Positions 24,718 through 33,178 of a DNA stretch of 64,000 bases are shown in pieces. Made by a program: the position numbers and the translations under genes. The notes below the pieces were generated by a model. The model saw only the letters and a program-made list of their open reading frames with translations, did not search any database and was not told the DNA's origin. The stretch lies in the NCBI RefSeq assembly GCF_026240905.1, contig NZ_JAPEVI010000002.1, positions 186,001 through 250,000 on the forward strand, read 5' to 3'. The stretch comes from Roseibium salinum (GTDB lineage Bacteria; Pseudomonadota; Alphaproteobacteria; Rhizobiales; Stappiaceae). How positions within the stretch are numbered: the first letter of the stretch is position 1; each line of letters starts with the position of its first letter.

Positions 24718-25770
24718 TTACCTGGAAGAGTTTTCCTCGATCAGCTGCATGGCGCGTTCATAGAGCTTGCTGCCGTCCATGCCTTTTTCATCCATCTCGG
24801 CAATCCACTTCTTGATTGTCGGCGCCGAGGCTTCCTTCCAGCGGGCGACCTCTTCGGGCGGCAGTTCGATCAGGGTTCCGCCGTTGGCGATAGCCTGATC
24901 CCGCGGGGCGGCATCGTCCAGCTGCATCTGTTTGCCTGCGAAGCTCGACAGGTTCAGCCCGGAATTGTTGTCGATTACCGCCTTCAGGTCGTCGGGGAGC
25001 GCCTCGTAGCGGTCGCGGTTCATCGCCAGGATGAAGGTCGCCGTATAGAGCGATTCATCGCCGAAACTGGTGTGGTTGCTGACCAGCTCGTTGATCTTCA
25101 AGGCTCCGGTCACTTCCCAGGGCACCACGGTGGCGTCGATGACGCCCTTGGAGAGCGCTTCGGGAACCGCCGGGACCGGCATGCCGATCGGGGTCGCCCC
25201 GAGCGAACTGAACATTTCGTTGGTCACCCGGGTCGGTGCGCGCAGCTTCATGCCCTCCAGGTCGTCCAGGGAATCGACGGGCTCGATCGAGTGAATCAGG
25301 CCCGGGCCATGGACCCACAGCCCAAGAACCTTCATGTTCTTGAAATCCTGGTCCATCATCGTCTCTTCGGCCAGCTGCCAATAGGCGCGCGAGACGGCCT
25401 CGGCATCCGTCATGACGAAGGGCAGTTCGAACACTTCGGTGCGCGGGAAGCGGCCGGGCGTATAGCCGGGCAGGGTCCAGACGATATCGGCAACGCCATC
25501 GATGGCCTGGTCGATCAGTTCCGGCGGCTTGCCGCCAAGCTGCATGGACGGATAATGCTGGATCTCGATCCGGCCGTCGGACTCCTCGTTGATGCGGGCC
25601 ATCCACGGCCCGAGGATGTTCTTGGGTACGCTCGCCTGGGCAGGCAGCATCTGATGCAGCCGAAGCGTCACCTCCGCCGCCGTTGCAAGGCTGGATGTTG
25701 CCGCCAACGACAACACTGCCGCCGCAACGGCACCTGCCGCCTGCGACGTGAATTTCAACAATCTGGACAT
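24718..25770 (-). CDS. TRAP transporter solute-binding protein (DctP family)
   Basis: 350 residues. A signal peptide (to SSLATAA) is followed by a DctP-type fold: LRLHQMLPAQASVPKNILGPWMARINEESDGRIEIQHYP, then FELPFVMTDAEAVSRAYW and LKGMKLRAPTR-like DLEGMKLRAPTR, where the arginine commonly binds a carboxylate. It should capture a small organic acid or a carboxylated amine in the periplasm. The usual DctQ and DctM membrane subunits are not in the window, so it must work with a transporter encoded elsewhere. It is the last gene after the P450 and ferredoxin. Confidence 0.9.
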   Translation of the reverse strand: MSRLLKFTSQAAGAVAAAVLSLAATSSLATAAEVTLRLHQMLPAQASVPKNILGPWMARINEESDGRIEIQHYPSMQLGGKPPELIDQAIDGVADIVWTLPGYTPGRFPRTEVFELPFVMTDAEAVSRAYWQLAEETMMDQDFKNMKVLGLWVHGPGLIHSIEPVDSLDDLEGMKLRAPTRVTNEMFSSLGATPIGMPVPAVPEALSKGVIDATVVPWEVTGALKINELVSNHTSFGDESLYTATFILAMNRDRYEALPDDLKAVIDNNSGLNLSSFAGKQMQLDDAAPRDQAIANGGTLIELPPEEVARWKEASAPTIKKWIAEMDEKGMDGSKLYERAMQLIEENSSR

Positions 25771-25857
25771 GGTTTCCTCCCTCTGGCCGAAAAACTTCCG
25801 CTGCTGAAGGGACGGACTGATCTGTCCGTCCCATCGGCCGTGCGGTATTGCGTGGAC

Positions 25858-26181
25858 TTATCCCTGCTCCTCCGGCAGATGCACCACCAATCCGTCAAGC
25901 TCGCCGCTGACCTTGAGCTGGCAGGACAATCGCGAGGTCCCGCGCAGCTCACCGGCGGCGCATTCGAGCATTTCCTCTTCCCCGTCGTTGCGCGAGCCGG
26001 TCTTCTCGGACCACGCATCGTCGACGTAGCAATGGCAGGTGGCACACATCATGGCCCCGCCGCATTCGGCAAAGATGCCCTCCACACCGTTATTGACGGC
26101 GGTTTCCATCACGGACGCCCCGACATCGGCATCGACCGTCGTTCGGCTGCCGTCTGGCTGGACGAAGGTGATCTGCACCAT
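25858..26181 (-). CDS. 2Fe-2S ferredoxin (adrenodoxin/putidaredoxin type)
   Basis: 107 residues with the cluster ligands CGGAMMCATC (C-x5-C-x2-C) near residue 40 and a fourth cysteine in RLSCQL near 86. The ending VHLPEEQ is typical of putidaredoxin-type ferredoxins that pass electrons to bacterial P450s. It lies 72 bases after the P450 gene and is very likely its redox partner. No ferredoxin reductase gene is nearby. Confidence 0.93.
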   Translation of the reverse strand: MVQITFVQPDGSRTTVDADVGASVMETAVNNGVEGIFAECGGAMMCATCHCYVDDAWSEKTGSRNDGEEEMLECAAGELRGTSRLSCQLKVSGELDGLVVHLPEEQG

Positions 26182-26253
26182 GGTTTTCTCCTCCCTCGCG
26201 GACGGGCCGTGCCCTTGCCGCGTATTCGCGTTGGTTCGCGCCGGCGCGGCGCT

Positions 26254-27429
26254 TCAGGCCAGCGTGACCGGCAGGTTGAGCGGCCCGCGGAAGCCGAAGC
26301 CGCTCCAGACCACGTCTTCTGGCCTCTCCAGCTTCATGGCCGGGAAGCGATCGAACAGCATCGGCAGCATGATTTCGCCCACGGTCCGGCGCGAAATCTG
26401 CGCCCCGGCGCAATGGTGCGGCCCATTGCCGAATGCCTGATGCGGCACTTTCTTGCGGAAGACGTCGTAGACCTCCCCGTTCTCGTAGAGGTCCTCGTCG
26501 CGATTGGCCGAGGCCTGGATGGTCATCAGCGTCACGCCCTCGGGAATGTCGATCCCGTCGATTTGAAGATCCCGTGTCGCCCGGCGGGACGAGGCCTGGA
26601 TGGGCGCGACCCATCGGACCCCTTCCTCGAAGGCGTCCCCCCAGGCCTCTTGCCGGCGGACTTCCTCCAGCTGATCCGGATTGGTCAGCAGCCCGTAAAT
26701 GATGGTCGCCAGGGCGTCCCGCGGCTCGTTGATGCCCCCGCCGATGGCAATCTTGATGTTTGAATAGATCTGGCTCATCGGGATCGGGTTGCTCGCGTTC
26801 ACCATGACCGACAGCGCCGAATTGTTGGGCTCTGCCCGGTGGCGCGGGACGATCCTGTCGAACACGGCATTCATCTCGGCATTGGCCGCATCGGAGCGTT
26901 CGAAGGGCTCGTCGGCGAAGCCGAAATTCCCGGCGCCGTCGATCAGCACCTGCGACCAGCGTTGCATGTCCGCGTCGCTCACCTCGTCGAGGCCAAGGAT
27001 ATGAGCCAGGATCCGAGCCGCCACCGGCCCGCAAAGCGCCGTGAACAGATCGACCGTTTCGCCGCGCGGCAGGCGGTCGAGATACTCGCTCGCAATCTTC
27101 GTGTAGAGCCCGGCCCAGTCCGTCTTGACGACCTTGGGTGAGAAGGCCGGCTGCATCGCCATCCGCTCGCGCCGGTGCAGCTCCCCGTCCTTGCGCATCA
27201 GCGTGTGGGCCTGGAAGGCGCGGCGCATCGGGGTCACCGGATCGTCCGAGCTGAACAGCTCGGGATCGTCCTTCACCATCCTGGTGTGCCTGGCCTTTGT
27301 CAGGAAGATCCGGTTTGCGGCCGGAACGCGGATAATCGGCGTCTCGGACCGCATCCGCCGATAGATCGGATAGGGGTCCCGCGTCAGCTCCGCCAATGTC
27401 AGTGCTTCGTCGACTGGTGCGACCGCCAT
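26254..27429 (-). CDS. Cytochrome P450
   Basis: 391 residues, a soluble bacterial class I P450. Features: I-helix GGGINEPRDAL (about residue 230), ExxR in EEGVRW (about 270) and the haem-binding loop FGNGPHHCAGAQ with the axial cysteine (near 350). In place of the usual threonine after the acidic residue of the I-helix it has EPRD, seen in some demethylating or unusual P450s. Together with the ferredoxin and the FAD/GcvT enzyme it suggests oxidative N- or O-demethylation of an imported compound. It is transcribed away from a LysR regulator. Confidence 0.93.
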   Translation of the reverse strand: MAVAPVDEALTLAELTRDPYPIYRRMRSETPIIRVPAANRIFLTKARHTRMVKDDPELFSSDDPVTPMRRAFQAHTLMRKDGELHRRERMAMQPAFSPKVVKTDWAGLYTKIASEYLDRLPRGETVDLFTALCGPVAARILAHILGLDEVSDADMQRWSQVLIDGAGNFGFADEPFERSDAANAEMNAVFDRIVPRHRAEPNNSALSVMVNASNPIPMSQIYSNIKIAIGGGINEPRDALATIIYGLLTNPDQLEEVRRQEAWGDAFEEGVRWVAPIQASSRRATRDLQIDGIDIPEGVTLMTIQASANRDEDLYENGEVYDVFRKKVPHQAFGNGPHHCAGAQISRRTVGEIMLPMLFDRFPAMKLERPEDVVWSGFGFRGPLNLPVTLA

Positions 27430-27485
27430 CAGCCTTCTCCTCCCAAATCCGGCAATGGCAACAGTAAAGGCGGTGTCTTGAAATC

Positions 27486-27502
27486 AATCAATACGACTGA
27501 TT
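27486..27502. promoter_or_regulatory. Candidate LysR-type operator between P450 and lysR genes
   Basis: AATCAATACGACTGATT is an interrupted palindrome with AATCA/TGATT arms and contains T-N11-A, the core of LysR-family sites. It lies in the 146-base divergent gap, which is also locally AT-rich. Binding by the adjacent regulator is inferred. Confidence 0.5.
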
Positions 27503-27575
27503 TTATGTTTGCCATCGAATTTTTTGATTTAAGCTGCGCGTTTCATGGTGAAGACCCCGGGGAGGGGGTAGTCAG

Positions 27576-28490
27576 ATGTCTAAGTCCGTCGATCCTTTGG
27601 GCGTTGATTTTCGCGCGCTGCAGGTGCTGATCTGCGTTCACCAGTTGCGCTCCTTCACGAGGGCGGCCGAAGAGTTGGGGGTCAATCAGTCCGCCGTGAG
27701 CTACACGATCGACAAGCTTCGCAACGTCTTCCAGGACCCGCTCTTCGTGCGCCAGGCCCGGCGCCTGCATGCGACCGCGCGCTGCGACGGCATCGTGCAT
27801 GAGGCAGAACGGCTCACCACGGAATTCCGGCAACTGGCCGCACCGCCGGAATTCGACCCGCACACGGCAGCGCAGAAATTCACCATAGCCTGCAATTTCT
27901 ACGAACGCGTGCTGATCATTCCCGACATCGTGCATGCGCTCAAGAAAGAGGCGCCGCAGCTCGACCTTGAAATCATCGACTCTGCGGGCATCGGGCACGA
28001 GCGGCTGAGGCTCAACGAGGCCGATCTGCTGCTCGGACCGTTCGAACGGGACGAGCCGTATTTCTTCCGGCGCGACCTCTACAAGGAGCGCTATGTCTGT
28101 CTGCTGGACCCATCCCATCCGAAAGCCGGAGGTGACCTCAGCCTGGAGGACTATCTGGGCCTCGAACACGTGCTCGTCACCTATGGCGGCCAATGGCGCT
28201 CCCGCTACATCATCGAACTGGAACGGCAGGGCCGGGAGTTGAAGGTCGCCATCCGCGTTCCGAGCCCGGCAGGGCTGGAGCTTCTGGTCTCGGGGTCCGA
28301 TCTGGTCGCCACGGTGCCCGAGCGCCTGGCGAAAGTGGTCGGGCAGGGGCTCCGGATCCTTCCGTGTCCCGTGCAGACGACGATAGCCATACGCTTAGTC
28401 TGGACCACACTCACGCACCGGTCCCCCATCCACATGTGGGTGCGCGACATGGTCTACCGGTCGACGGCAGCGACACGGCGGGAGTGGTGA
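27576..28490 (+). CDS. LysR-family transcriptional regulator
   Basis: 304 residues: an N-terminal winged helix (FRALQVLICVHQLRSFTRAAEELGVNQSAVSYTIDKLRNVFQDPLFVR, about residues 11-62) and a substrate-binding domain (from about 95). The recognition helix reads QSAVSYTIDKLR, as in NodD/SyrM-like members. It is divergent from the P450-ferredoxin-binding protein operon and probably its activator, responding to the substrate or a breakdown product. Confidence 0.92.
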   Translation: MSKSVDPLGVDFRALQVLICVHQLRSFTRAAEELGVNQSAVSYTIDKLRNVFQDPLFVRQARRLHATARCDGIVHEAERLTTEFRQLAAPPEFDPHTAAQKFTIACNFYERVLIIPDIVHALKKEAPQLDLEIIDSAGIGHERLRLNEADLLLGPFERDEPYFFRRDLYKERYVCLLDPSHPKAGGDLSLEDYLGLEHVLVTYGGQWRSRYIIELERQGRELKVAIRVPSPAGLELLVSGSDLVATVPERLAKVVGQGLRILPCPVQTTIAIRLVWTTLTHRSPIHMWVRDMVYRSTAATRREW

Positions 28491-28761
28491 GCGCTCAGCT
28501 TTTCACGGTTCCAAAGCTGACAAGCGGCGCGACACTTTCAGCCACGGCGTTCCGCTTGCTGTACAGACATCTCCCCAAGATCGCACTTGTGCCGGCGGGG
28601 TCCGCACCCCAATTGACGCGTAGCCTGAACGGACCGGGAACGTCAGAATTGCCGCAGTTCGGCCCTCTGGCTGAAGAGTGTCAAATCGGATATTTCCTTG
28701 CGGGAAAAGCCGGGTAAGCGGTGCGACACGCAATTGCCGGGAACGGCAAGTAAGGAGATGG

Positions 28762-29382
28762 ATGCAGAAGCAAGATGAGAGGCGACGAAGACCATCGCTG
28801 TCATTACCGCTGTTGCGCACATCACGCGATCAACATCGCGCTGGATCCCTGACGCTCGGCAATCTTCTTTCAGCACTCGGCGAAGCATCCTTCGGATGGG
28901 CGATCGTGGTGTTTTCGATATTGACGCTATTGCCCCTGCCGCCCGGTTCGTCGCTCGTCACGGGTCTGCCGCTCCTCGTCACCACCGCACAGATGATGCT
29001 CGGCTTCCCTCACATGAAGCTTCCGGGACCCCTTGCACGCCTGCGGCTGGACCACGCAAAGCTACGGCGAACGGTGCTGCGCATGAGACCTGTCACACGC
29101 AGGCTCGAGCGTATACTGCACCCGCGGTATCAGTATATCTTCGCCGCCAGGAACGAGCGATCGCTGGGTGCGTTGCTTTTCGTGATAGCCTTCGTCCTGT
29201 TTCTGCCTGTGCCGTTAAGCGGCTGGTTTCCGGCAATGGCGCTTTTCATCAGCGGCGTCGGTGTGGTTGAACGTGATGGCCTCGTGACCCTCCTGGGCCT
29301 TGGGCTGGGCGCGGCGTCGATACTCCTCACGATCACCATCGTAGTTTCGCTTGCGGCTGGTACAGCTGCCTTCATTGCTTAA
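28762..29382 (+). CDS. ExoD-family membrane protein
   Basis: About 206 residues of the ExoD family (exopolysaccharide synthesis ExoD of Sinorhizobium). LGEASFGWAIVVFSILTLLPLPPGSS and GFPHMKLPGPLARLRL are family blocks; four to five membrane helices are predicted by eye. ExoD affects exopolysaccharide and alkaline tolerance, but its molecular role is unclear. ATG at 28762 follows TAAGGAG; the frame is open further up without support. The 271 bases before it hold no gene. Confidence 0.82.
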   Translation: MQKQDERRRRPSLSLPLLRTSRDQHRAGSLTLGNLLSALGEASFGWAIVVFSILTLLPLPPGSSLVTGLPLLVTTAQMMLGFPHMKLPGPLARLRLDHAKLRRTVLRMRPVTRRLERILHPRYQYIFAARNERSLGALLFVIAFVLFLPVPLSGWFPAMALFISGVGVVERDGLVTLLGLGLGAASILLTITIVVSLAAGTAAFIA

Positions 29383-29656
29383 CACGGATATCCCGTCCTA
29401 AGGCGCGCCGCGGGCAGGTGGCCGCGATTGTGCCCGTGCGAGCGCGCGCGAAACGATCGTTTCGAGACAAGAAATACGTGCTCTCGGTTGTATTGGAATT
29501 GCGGGCGCGAAAATTTGGGCGCGGCGGTGCGATTTGGCGCGGCTCCCTCGGTAGGACGAGGCCTCGCGAGACAGGCGTTGTCCTGCTTGATGGATCATGG
29601 ATCCCCAACGGGACAACGCACTGTTTAGCGAGGCGGCGTGCCGCCAGGAGGCTCAA
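29383..29656. other. Intergenic region with a 16-bp palindrome and a hairpin
   Basis: No gene is seen in these 274 bases. They contain a perfect palindrome CGAAACGATCGTTTCG at 29449-29464 and a GC-rich hairpin GGCGGC-GT-GCCGCC at 29632-29645, which may terminate the DUF3618 operon coming from the right. Confidence 0.45.
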
Positions 29657-30628
29657 TCAGGTCCTCGGATTGCCGAGACCCTGCTTCTCGGCTTCTTGCC
29701 TTGCCTTGTTGGCCACACGCTTCGTTGCTGCCTTGGCCTCGCTGGCGGCGGCCTGCGCGGCAGTCTTGCCGCCGGGGGCCTTGCGATCGGCGAGGGCTTT
29801 TTCTTCCTTGGCCACTGTCTTCACCTCGGAAGCTACCGCCGAACCGACTTTCTGGGCCTTCGCATGCTCCTCTGAGAAGATGCGCTCCGCCTCTTCAAAT
29901 ACATGGTCTGACTGTTCGCCAAACGCGGAATCTTCGGCTTTGGTGCGCGGCAACACGGATCCCAAGGCCGCTCCAGCGGCTATCGCGAGCGCACCGATGA
30001 GCAATGGCTGATCGTGGAAGAGATCCGAGGCTCCTCGCCCGGCGCGGCTGGCCGCATGCTCGACCTGGAGCTGCGCACGATAGGCGGCCTCGCGGGCCTT
30101 CACCACGCGGTCCCTTGCCTCTTCCGACATGTTCTCCGTGCCCTCGTGGAGGCGTTGGTAAAGGTCTGCTGCGGAGGCGCGGGCGCGCTGCCCCTGCTTG
30201 TTCATCTCGCTGCTCATGCGGTCCCAGCGTCGCGACGCCTCGGCGCCTGCGTTCTTGACCGCACCCATTGCCGAGGCCGATGTGCTGCGTCCACTGCTGA
30301 CGCCGACTCCGGTGTGCGGCCGGTTCAGTCCCGTTGTGGCGGGTCCGTCCGTGCCGGATCCGTCGGCTGCGTTGCGATGGGAATCGCTGTAGATCAGCCA
30401 CGCCAGGCCGACACCTGTGAGCGCCAATGCGATGGGATTGTCCTTGACCGACCGGCCTACGGAATGGCTGAGGTCGCCGCCGTGCCGGACCACCTGGTCG
30501 GTGACCTGACGGGCTACTCCCTCGACACTGAATCGGTCCTGCAAATCGCCAAGCGACTGAGCAAGCGCCGCGCGTTCGCGCTCGATGTCTCGTTCGATTT
30601 CGGCCGTGCTGCGGGATTCATGACTCAT
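29657..30628 (-). CDS. DUF3618 domain protein
   Basis: 323 residues. The N-terminus (STAEIERDIERERAALAQSLGDLQDRFS) is the DUF3618 signature, followed by a possible membrane helix (NPIALALTGVGLAWLIYS, about 65-82), a low-complexity linker, a second helix (LLIGALAIAAGAALGSVLP, about 210-228) and an Ala/Lys/Glu-rich tail able to form coiled coil. Function is unknown; in alphaproteobacteria it travels with small stress-induced membrane proteins as here. It overlaps the previous gene by 11 bases and is last in an EcfG-type operon. Confidence 0.85.
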   Translation of the reverse strand: MSHESRSTAEIERDIERERAALAQSLGDLQDRFSVEGVARQVTDQVVRHGGDLSHSVGRSVKDNPIALALTGVGLAWLIYSDSHRNAADGSGTDGPATTGLNRPHTGVGVSSGRSTSASAMGAVKNAGAEASRRWDRMSSEMNKQGQRARASAADLYQRLHEGTENMSEEARDRVVKAREAAYRAQLQVEHAASRAGRGASDLFHDQPLLIGALAIAAGAALGSVLPRTKAEDSAFGEQSDHVFEEAERIFSEEHAKAQKVGSAVASEVKTVAKEEKALADRKAPGGKTAAQAAASEAKAATKRVANKARQEAEKQGLGNPRT

Positions 30629-31019
30629 GATAGCTCTCCCTTACGGTCGCTGCGTCCCGCCGCACGTTGCGCGCGGTGCGCGTCGGTGCAAGGTTGGACA
30701 GTTTCAGATCCTTCATTCCCTTCTGCGCAAGCACAAAGGCGATAATGGCCAGGGTGACGCCGACGATCATAGCTGACCAACCAGCCGCGATTCCGGCCTC
30801 GGTCAGGGCGCTGACCGTCGCAGCGGCGAGCACATTGAGCGCCGTCAGCGCGATCACCACGCCACCGACGATCATGCCGACCGCGGCCCCTGCGCTTTTG
30901 AGATTGTCGTTCATTTCTGCGCGCGCGAGGTCGAATTCTCCGCGCATGAGATTGGTTGCATGGGTGAGCAGATCGCCGAAGATGCTCCGGGTGCTTTCCT
31001 TCGTGGTGTGATCGGTCAT
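30618..31019 (-). CDS. Holin-like membrane protein (Phage_holin_3_6/DUF1469 family)
   Basis: 133 residues. A cytoplasmic amphipathic N-terminus (SIFGDLLTHATNLMRGEFDLARAEMNDN) is followed by two helices, GMIVGGVVIALTALNVLAAATVSAL and AGWSAMIVGVTLAIIAFVLA, joined by a short loop. This is the plan of the Phage_holin_3_6 superfamily, common in bacterial stress operons with DUF3618 and not evidence of a prophage. It is coupled to both neighbours by overlaps. Confidence 0.85.
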   Translation of the reverse strand: MTDHTTKESTRSIFGDLLTHATNLMRGEFDLARAEMNDNLKSAGAAVGMIVGGVVIALTALNVLAAATVSALTEAGIAAGWSAMIVGVTLAIIAFVLAQKGMKDLKLSNLAPTRTARNVRRDAATVRESYHES

Positions 31020-31501
31020 GACGTAGCCTCCCGTGTCTTGACTTCCGGCGCGCCGCCAGCTGGTTGCGGAGGAGTCGCTGTGGGACGGGCAGTCGCAGGT
31101 TTGTCGTGCGCCGTGTCATCGCCATCTGCCGGAGAAGACCCGGACGCGACCGCGAAACGGCTGGCCGCGAAGCCGAGCGCAACCGCTCCGCCGATGAAGG
31201 CCGCCGGGTTGTTTCGGGCAAAGGCGTTGAGACCGTCCAGCATTTCGGAAAGGCTCTTGTCGCGCAAGGAGCGCGAAGTACCGGAGAGGCTGTCCGACAA
31301 TTGCTTGAACGCCTTGGCCTCCACCGTGTCCCGCTCGAACTCGCGGGATCCGGCGGCAAAAGCAGCTGCGATGCCTTCGATCTCGCTGGCAAGCGACGAT
31401 TTCGCGCCGTCCGCCCGCTTCACCGCTTCCGATTTCGCTGCTTCCGCAGCCTCGTTTACCCGGCCCTTCATGTCGTTGTCAGTGTTTGGGGTTTCCACCA
31501 T
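31016..31501 (-). CDS. Stress operon protein with one membrane segment, unknown function
   Basis: 161 residues. The first 100 are charged and helical (MKGRVNEAAEAAKSEAVKRADGAKSS, AFKQLSDSLSGTSRSLRDKSLSEM). A short hydrophobic stretch NPAAFIGGAVALGFAASRF (about 99-117) resembles the anchor of proteins annotated as nutrient-deprivation-induced in rhizobia. A Pro/Ala-rich tail follows. The gene has AGGAG in front and follows the 22-residue peptide gene by 10 bases. Confidence 0.8.
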   Translation of the reverse strand: MVETPNTDNDMKGRVNEAAEAAKSEAVKRADGAKSSLASEIEGIAAAFAAGSREFERDTVEAKAFKQLSDSLSGTSRSLRDKSLSEMLDGLNAFARNNPAAFIGGAVALGFAASRFAVASGSSPADGDDTAHDKPATARPTATPPQPAGGAPEVKTREATS

Positions 31502-31511
31502 GACTTACTCC

Positions 31512-31580
31512 TTAGGCCACAAGGCTGAGGGCGGCCAGAACCACCACAACGAGCCCTATCGTGTAGAAAATGCTATGCAT
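31512..31580 (-). CDS. 22-residue single-helix membrane peptide (small ORF)
   Basis: A very short gene: ATG at 31580, TAA at 31512-31514, encoding MHSIFYTIG followed by a wholly hydrophobic VVVVLAALSL and two last residues. It is preceded by ACAGGAGGCAATC, a near-perfect ribosome site at good spacing, and lies first in the operon, 26 bases after the -10 of an EcfG-type promoter. The strong ribosome site and position support that it is translated. Function is unknown; it could sit in the membrane with the holin-like protein. Confidence 0.78.
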   Translation of the reverse strand: MHSIFYTIGLVVVVLAALSLVA

Positions 31581-31605
31581 GATTGCCTCCTGTCATCTGC
31601 CTTCA

Positions 31606-31631
31606 AACGTCGTTGAGGAGCCGTTTGTTCC
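31606..31631 (-). promoter_or_regulatory. Sigma-EcfG-type (general stress) promoter
   Basis: On the minus strand GGAAC-N17-CGTT fits the alphaproteobacterial general-stress promoter (GGAAC, N16-17, cGTT). Its -10 is 26 bases before the small peptide start, so the four-gene DUF3618 operon should be PhyR/EcfG-controlled. The sigma factor gene itself is not in the window. Confidence 0.78.
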
Positions 31632-32002
31632 GGTGATATTTCCAAATTGTTCGCAGTGTTTTGCCGGCTGTCGGAAGACGAGCAGCCAAATGGCCGAAAC
31701 CGCGTGAGCGCTTAAACCGGGATGCCAAGCCAAACGATTTGGGGCATCTTGCGTAGGGTTCACCGCATATCTCGCTCCCGGCCGTCTTCATGCCTCCGGG
31801 CTTTTCACAGGCCGCCCGGCGTCCCATGCGGCGAGCCCGCCGTTTTCGAGAAAGGTCTTGCCGACGAACGTCGCCACAAGCAGTGGATGGAGGAAACCGC
31901 GGCGTCGCTCTAACGGGTCTTGCCGCAACGACAATCAGCGCCCGCTGCGGAACGCATTCGCAGCGGGCGCTCTGCTTACACCTTCGCCCGGAACGCTTGG
32001 GC
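31632..32002. other. Intergenic region with a terminator hairpin
   Basis: About 370 bases between the EcfG-type promoter and the dehydrogenase stop. It holds the hairpin at 31937-31971. Short open frames on both strands (for example around 31790-31913) show some protein-like composition but no start, ribosome site or recognised family, so none is called. Confidence 0.45.
31937..31971 (-). terminator. Hairpin downstream of the alcohol dehydrogenase
   Basis: Perfect 13-base stem AGCGCCCGCTGCG / CGCAGCGGGCGCT with a 9-base loop, 32 bases past the dehydrogenase stop. The tail on the minus strand (GATTGTCGTTG) is only moderately T-rich. Confidence 0.65.
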
Positions 32003-32992
32003 TCACTCGAACCCGATGACCGCTTTCAGAAATCCATCGGGCCGATCGCGCGTGGCATCGAGTGCGTCTCCAAGCTTGTCGAGCGTAAAGGTGTGGGTCA
32101 CGAGAGGGGAGGGGTCCAGATAACCTTTCTCGCAGGCCTCGACCGCCTGGCTGATCCCGCTGACATATTGCGCGGGGTCGCGTTCGTGAGCGTTGACGAC
32201 GTCCAGTCCTCTCCAGTTCCAGAGCTGCATGTTGACCTGCCGCGCTCCGTCCTGGTGATAGCCCGCTATCACGAGCCGGCCGCGCACGCGCGTGATCTCG
32301 GCAGCAAGGTCGAGCGGCCACTGATAGCCTGTAGCTTCGATAACCACGTCGCAAAACCGATCGCCGGTGATCTCGCGAACGTGCTCGATGATCTGGCCAT
32401 GATCGTGCATCGGGATCGTATGCGCCGCGCCGGCTTGCCGCGCCAGCGTAAGAGGAAAGAGACGCCGGGAAATGGCAATGACGCGCGCTCCTGCCTGGCT
32501 GCACAACTGGGTGAGGAGGAGGCCGATGAATCCAGTGCCGACGATGGCGACCGTATCCCCGAGCCTGACGTTGCTGCGATTGAAGATGTTGATGGCGCAG
32601 CCGAGGGGTTCGCCGGGAAAGGGCTGGTTCTCCAAGCTGGCGGGCAGCTTCACCACCGCATCGGCGGGTGCGACGTCGTATTCGGCATAGGCATTGAAGG
32701 AAACCGCAGCAACCCGGTCGCCGATGTCGACCCCGGCCACGCCGGCACCTACGGCGTCGACAATCCCCCAGCCCTCGTGTCCCAGACTGCCTGCTTCGGT
32801 GGGGAACTCCATCCATTCCGGACCAGACCATGGGCCAAGATTGGAGGCGCACACACCGCACCCTTGCAGCCGGATGCGAACTTCGCCAACTCCCGGGCCG
32901 GGCAGAGGAACCTCATCGAGCCGCATCTTGCCTGGTCCCGTCACGCGGGCGGCCTTCATGTTCCGGACCGCCTCGAGTTGAACATGTTGCAT
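32003..32992 (-). CDS. MDR-family alcohol/polyol dehydrogenase (Zn-type)
   Basis: About 329 residues of the medium-chain dehydrogenase family. GCGVCASN (catalytic zinc cysteine) and GHEGWGIVDAVGAGV are at the start, and the NAD(P) fold VAIVGTGFIGLLLTQL follows near residue 165. The four-cysteine structural zinc lobe appears absent, as in some sugar or inositol-amine dehydrogenases. The ATG at 32992 is preferred because AAGGAGG lies 5 bases before it, inside the alternative ATG at 33007. An EcfG-type promoter lies upstream. Substrate not known. Confidence 0.88.
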   Translation of the reverse strand: MQHVQLEAVRNMKAARVTGPGKMRLDEVPLPGPGVGEVRIRLQGCGVCASNLGPWSGPEWMEFPTEAGSLGHEGWGIVDAVGAGVAGVDIGDRVAAVSFNAYAEYDVAPADAVVKLPASLENQPFPGEPLGCAINIFNRSNVRLGDTVAIVGTGFIGLLLTQLCSQAGARVIAISRRLFPLTLARQAGAAHTIPMHDHGQIIEHVREITGDRFCDVVIEATGYQWPLDLAAEITRVRGRLVIAGYHQDGARQVNMQLWNWRGLDVVNAHERDPAQYVSGISQAVEACEKGYLDPSPLVTHTFTLDKLGDALDATRDRPDGFLKAVIGFE

Positions 32993-33031
32993 GCAATCCT
33001 CCTTCATATCTCATTGCTGGAACGCAATGCT

Positions 33032-33056
33032 AACTGCTTGTTCATCTGTTGGTTCC
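33032..33056 (-). promoter_or_regulatory. Sigma-EcfG-type promoter of the alcohol dehydrogenase
   Basis: GGAAC-N16-AGTT on the minus strand; the -35 is perfect and the -10 differs from cGTT in the first, weakly conserved base. It lies 39 bases before the chosen start codon. Confidence 0.6.
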
Positions 33057-33178
33057 GCCACGCAGAGAGGATTGCTGTCCTGCCGGAAGATGCAAAGCTG
33101 TGCTGCGGATTCGCTTAAATGAAGGAGGCTTCGGCCTGTGCGGCCGGATGGTTCCCATGCACCGTCCGGTGGGCAAGT

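Noticed and set aside
25072..26763. A 563-codon open frame antisense to the binding protein, ferredoxin and P450 genes
   Set aside because: It spans three real genes and their gaps on the other strand and has no recognisable domain.
30618..31019. Holin-like gene as evidence for a prophage
   Set aside because: No other phage gene is present. The protein belongs to a superfamily common in bacterial stress operons and sits in one here.
31722..31913. Protein-like short open frames on both strands between the stress promoter and the dehydrogenase
   Set aside because: There is no start with a ribosome site and no family; the region more likely contains decayed or non-coding sequence.
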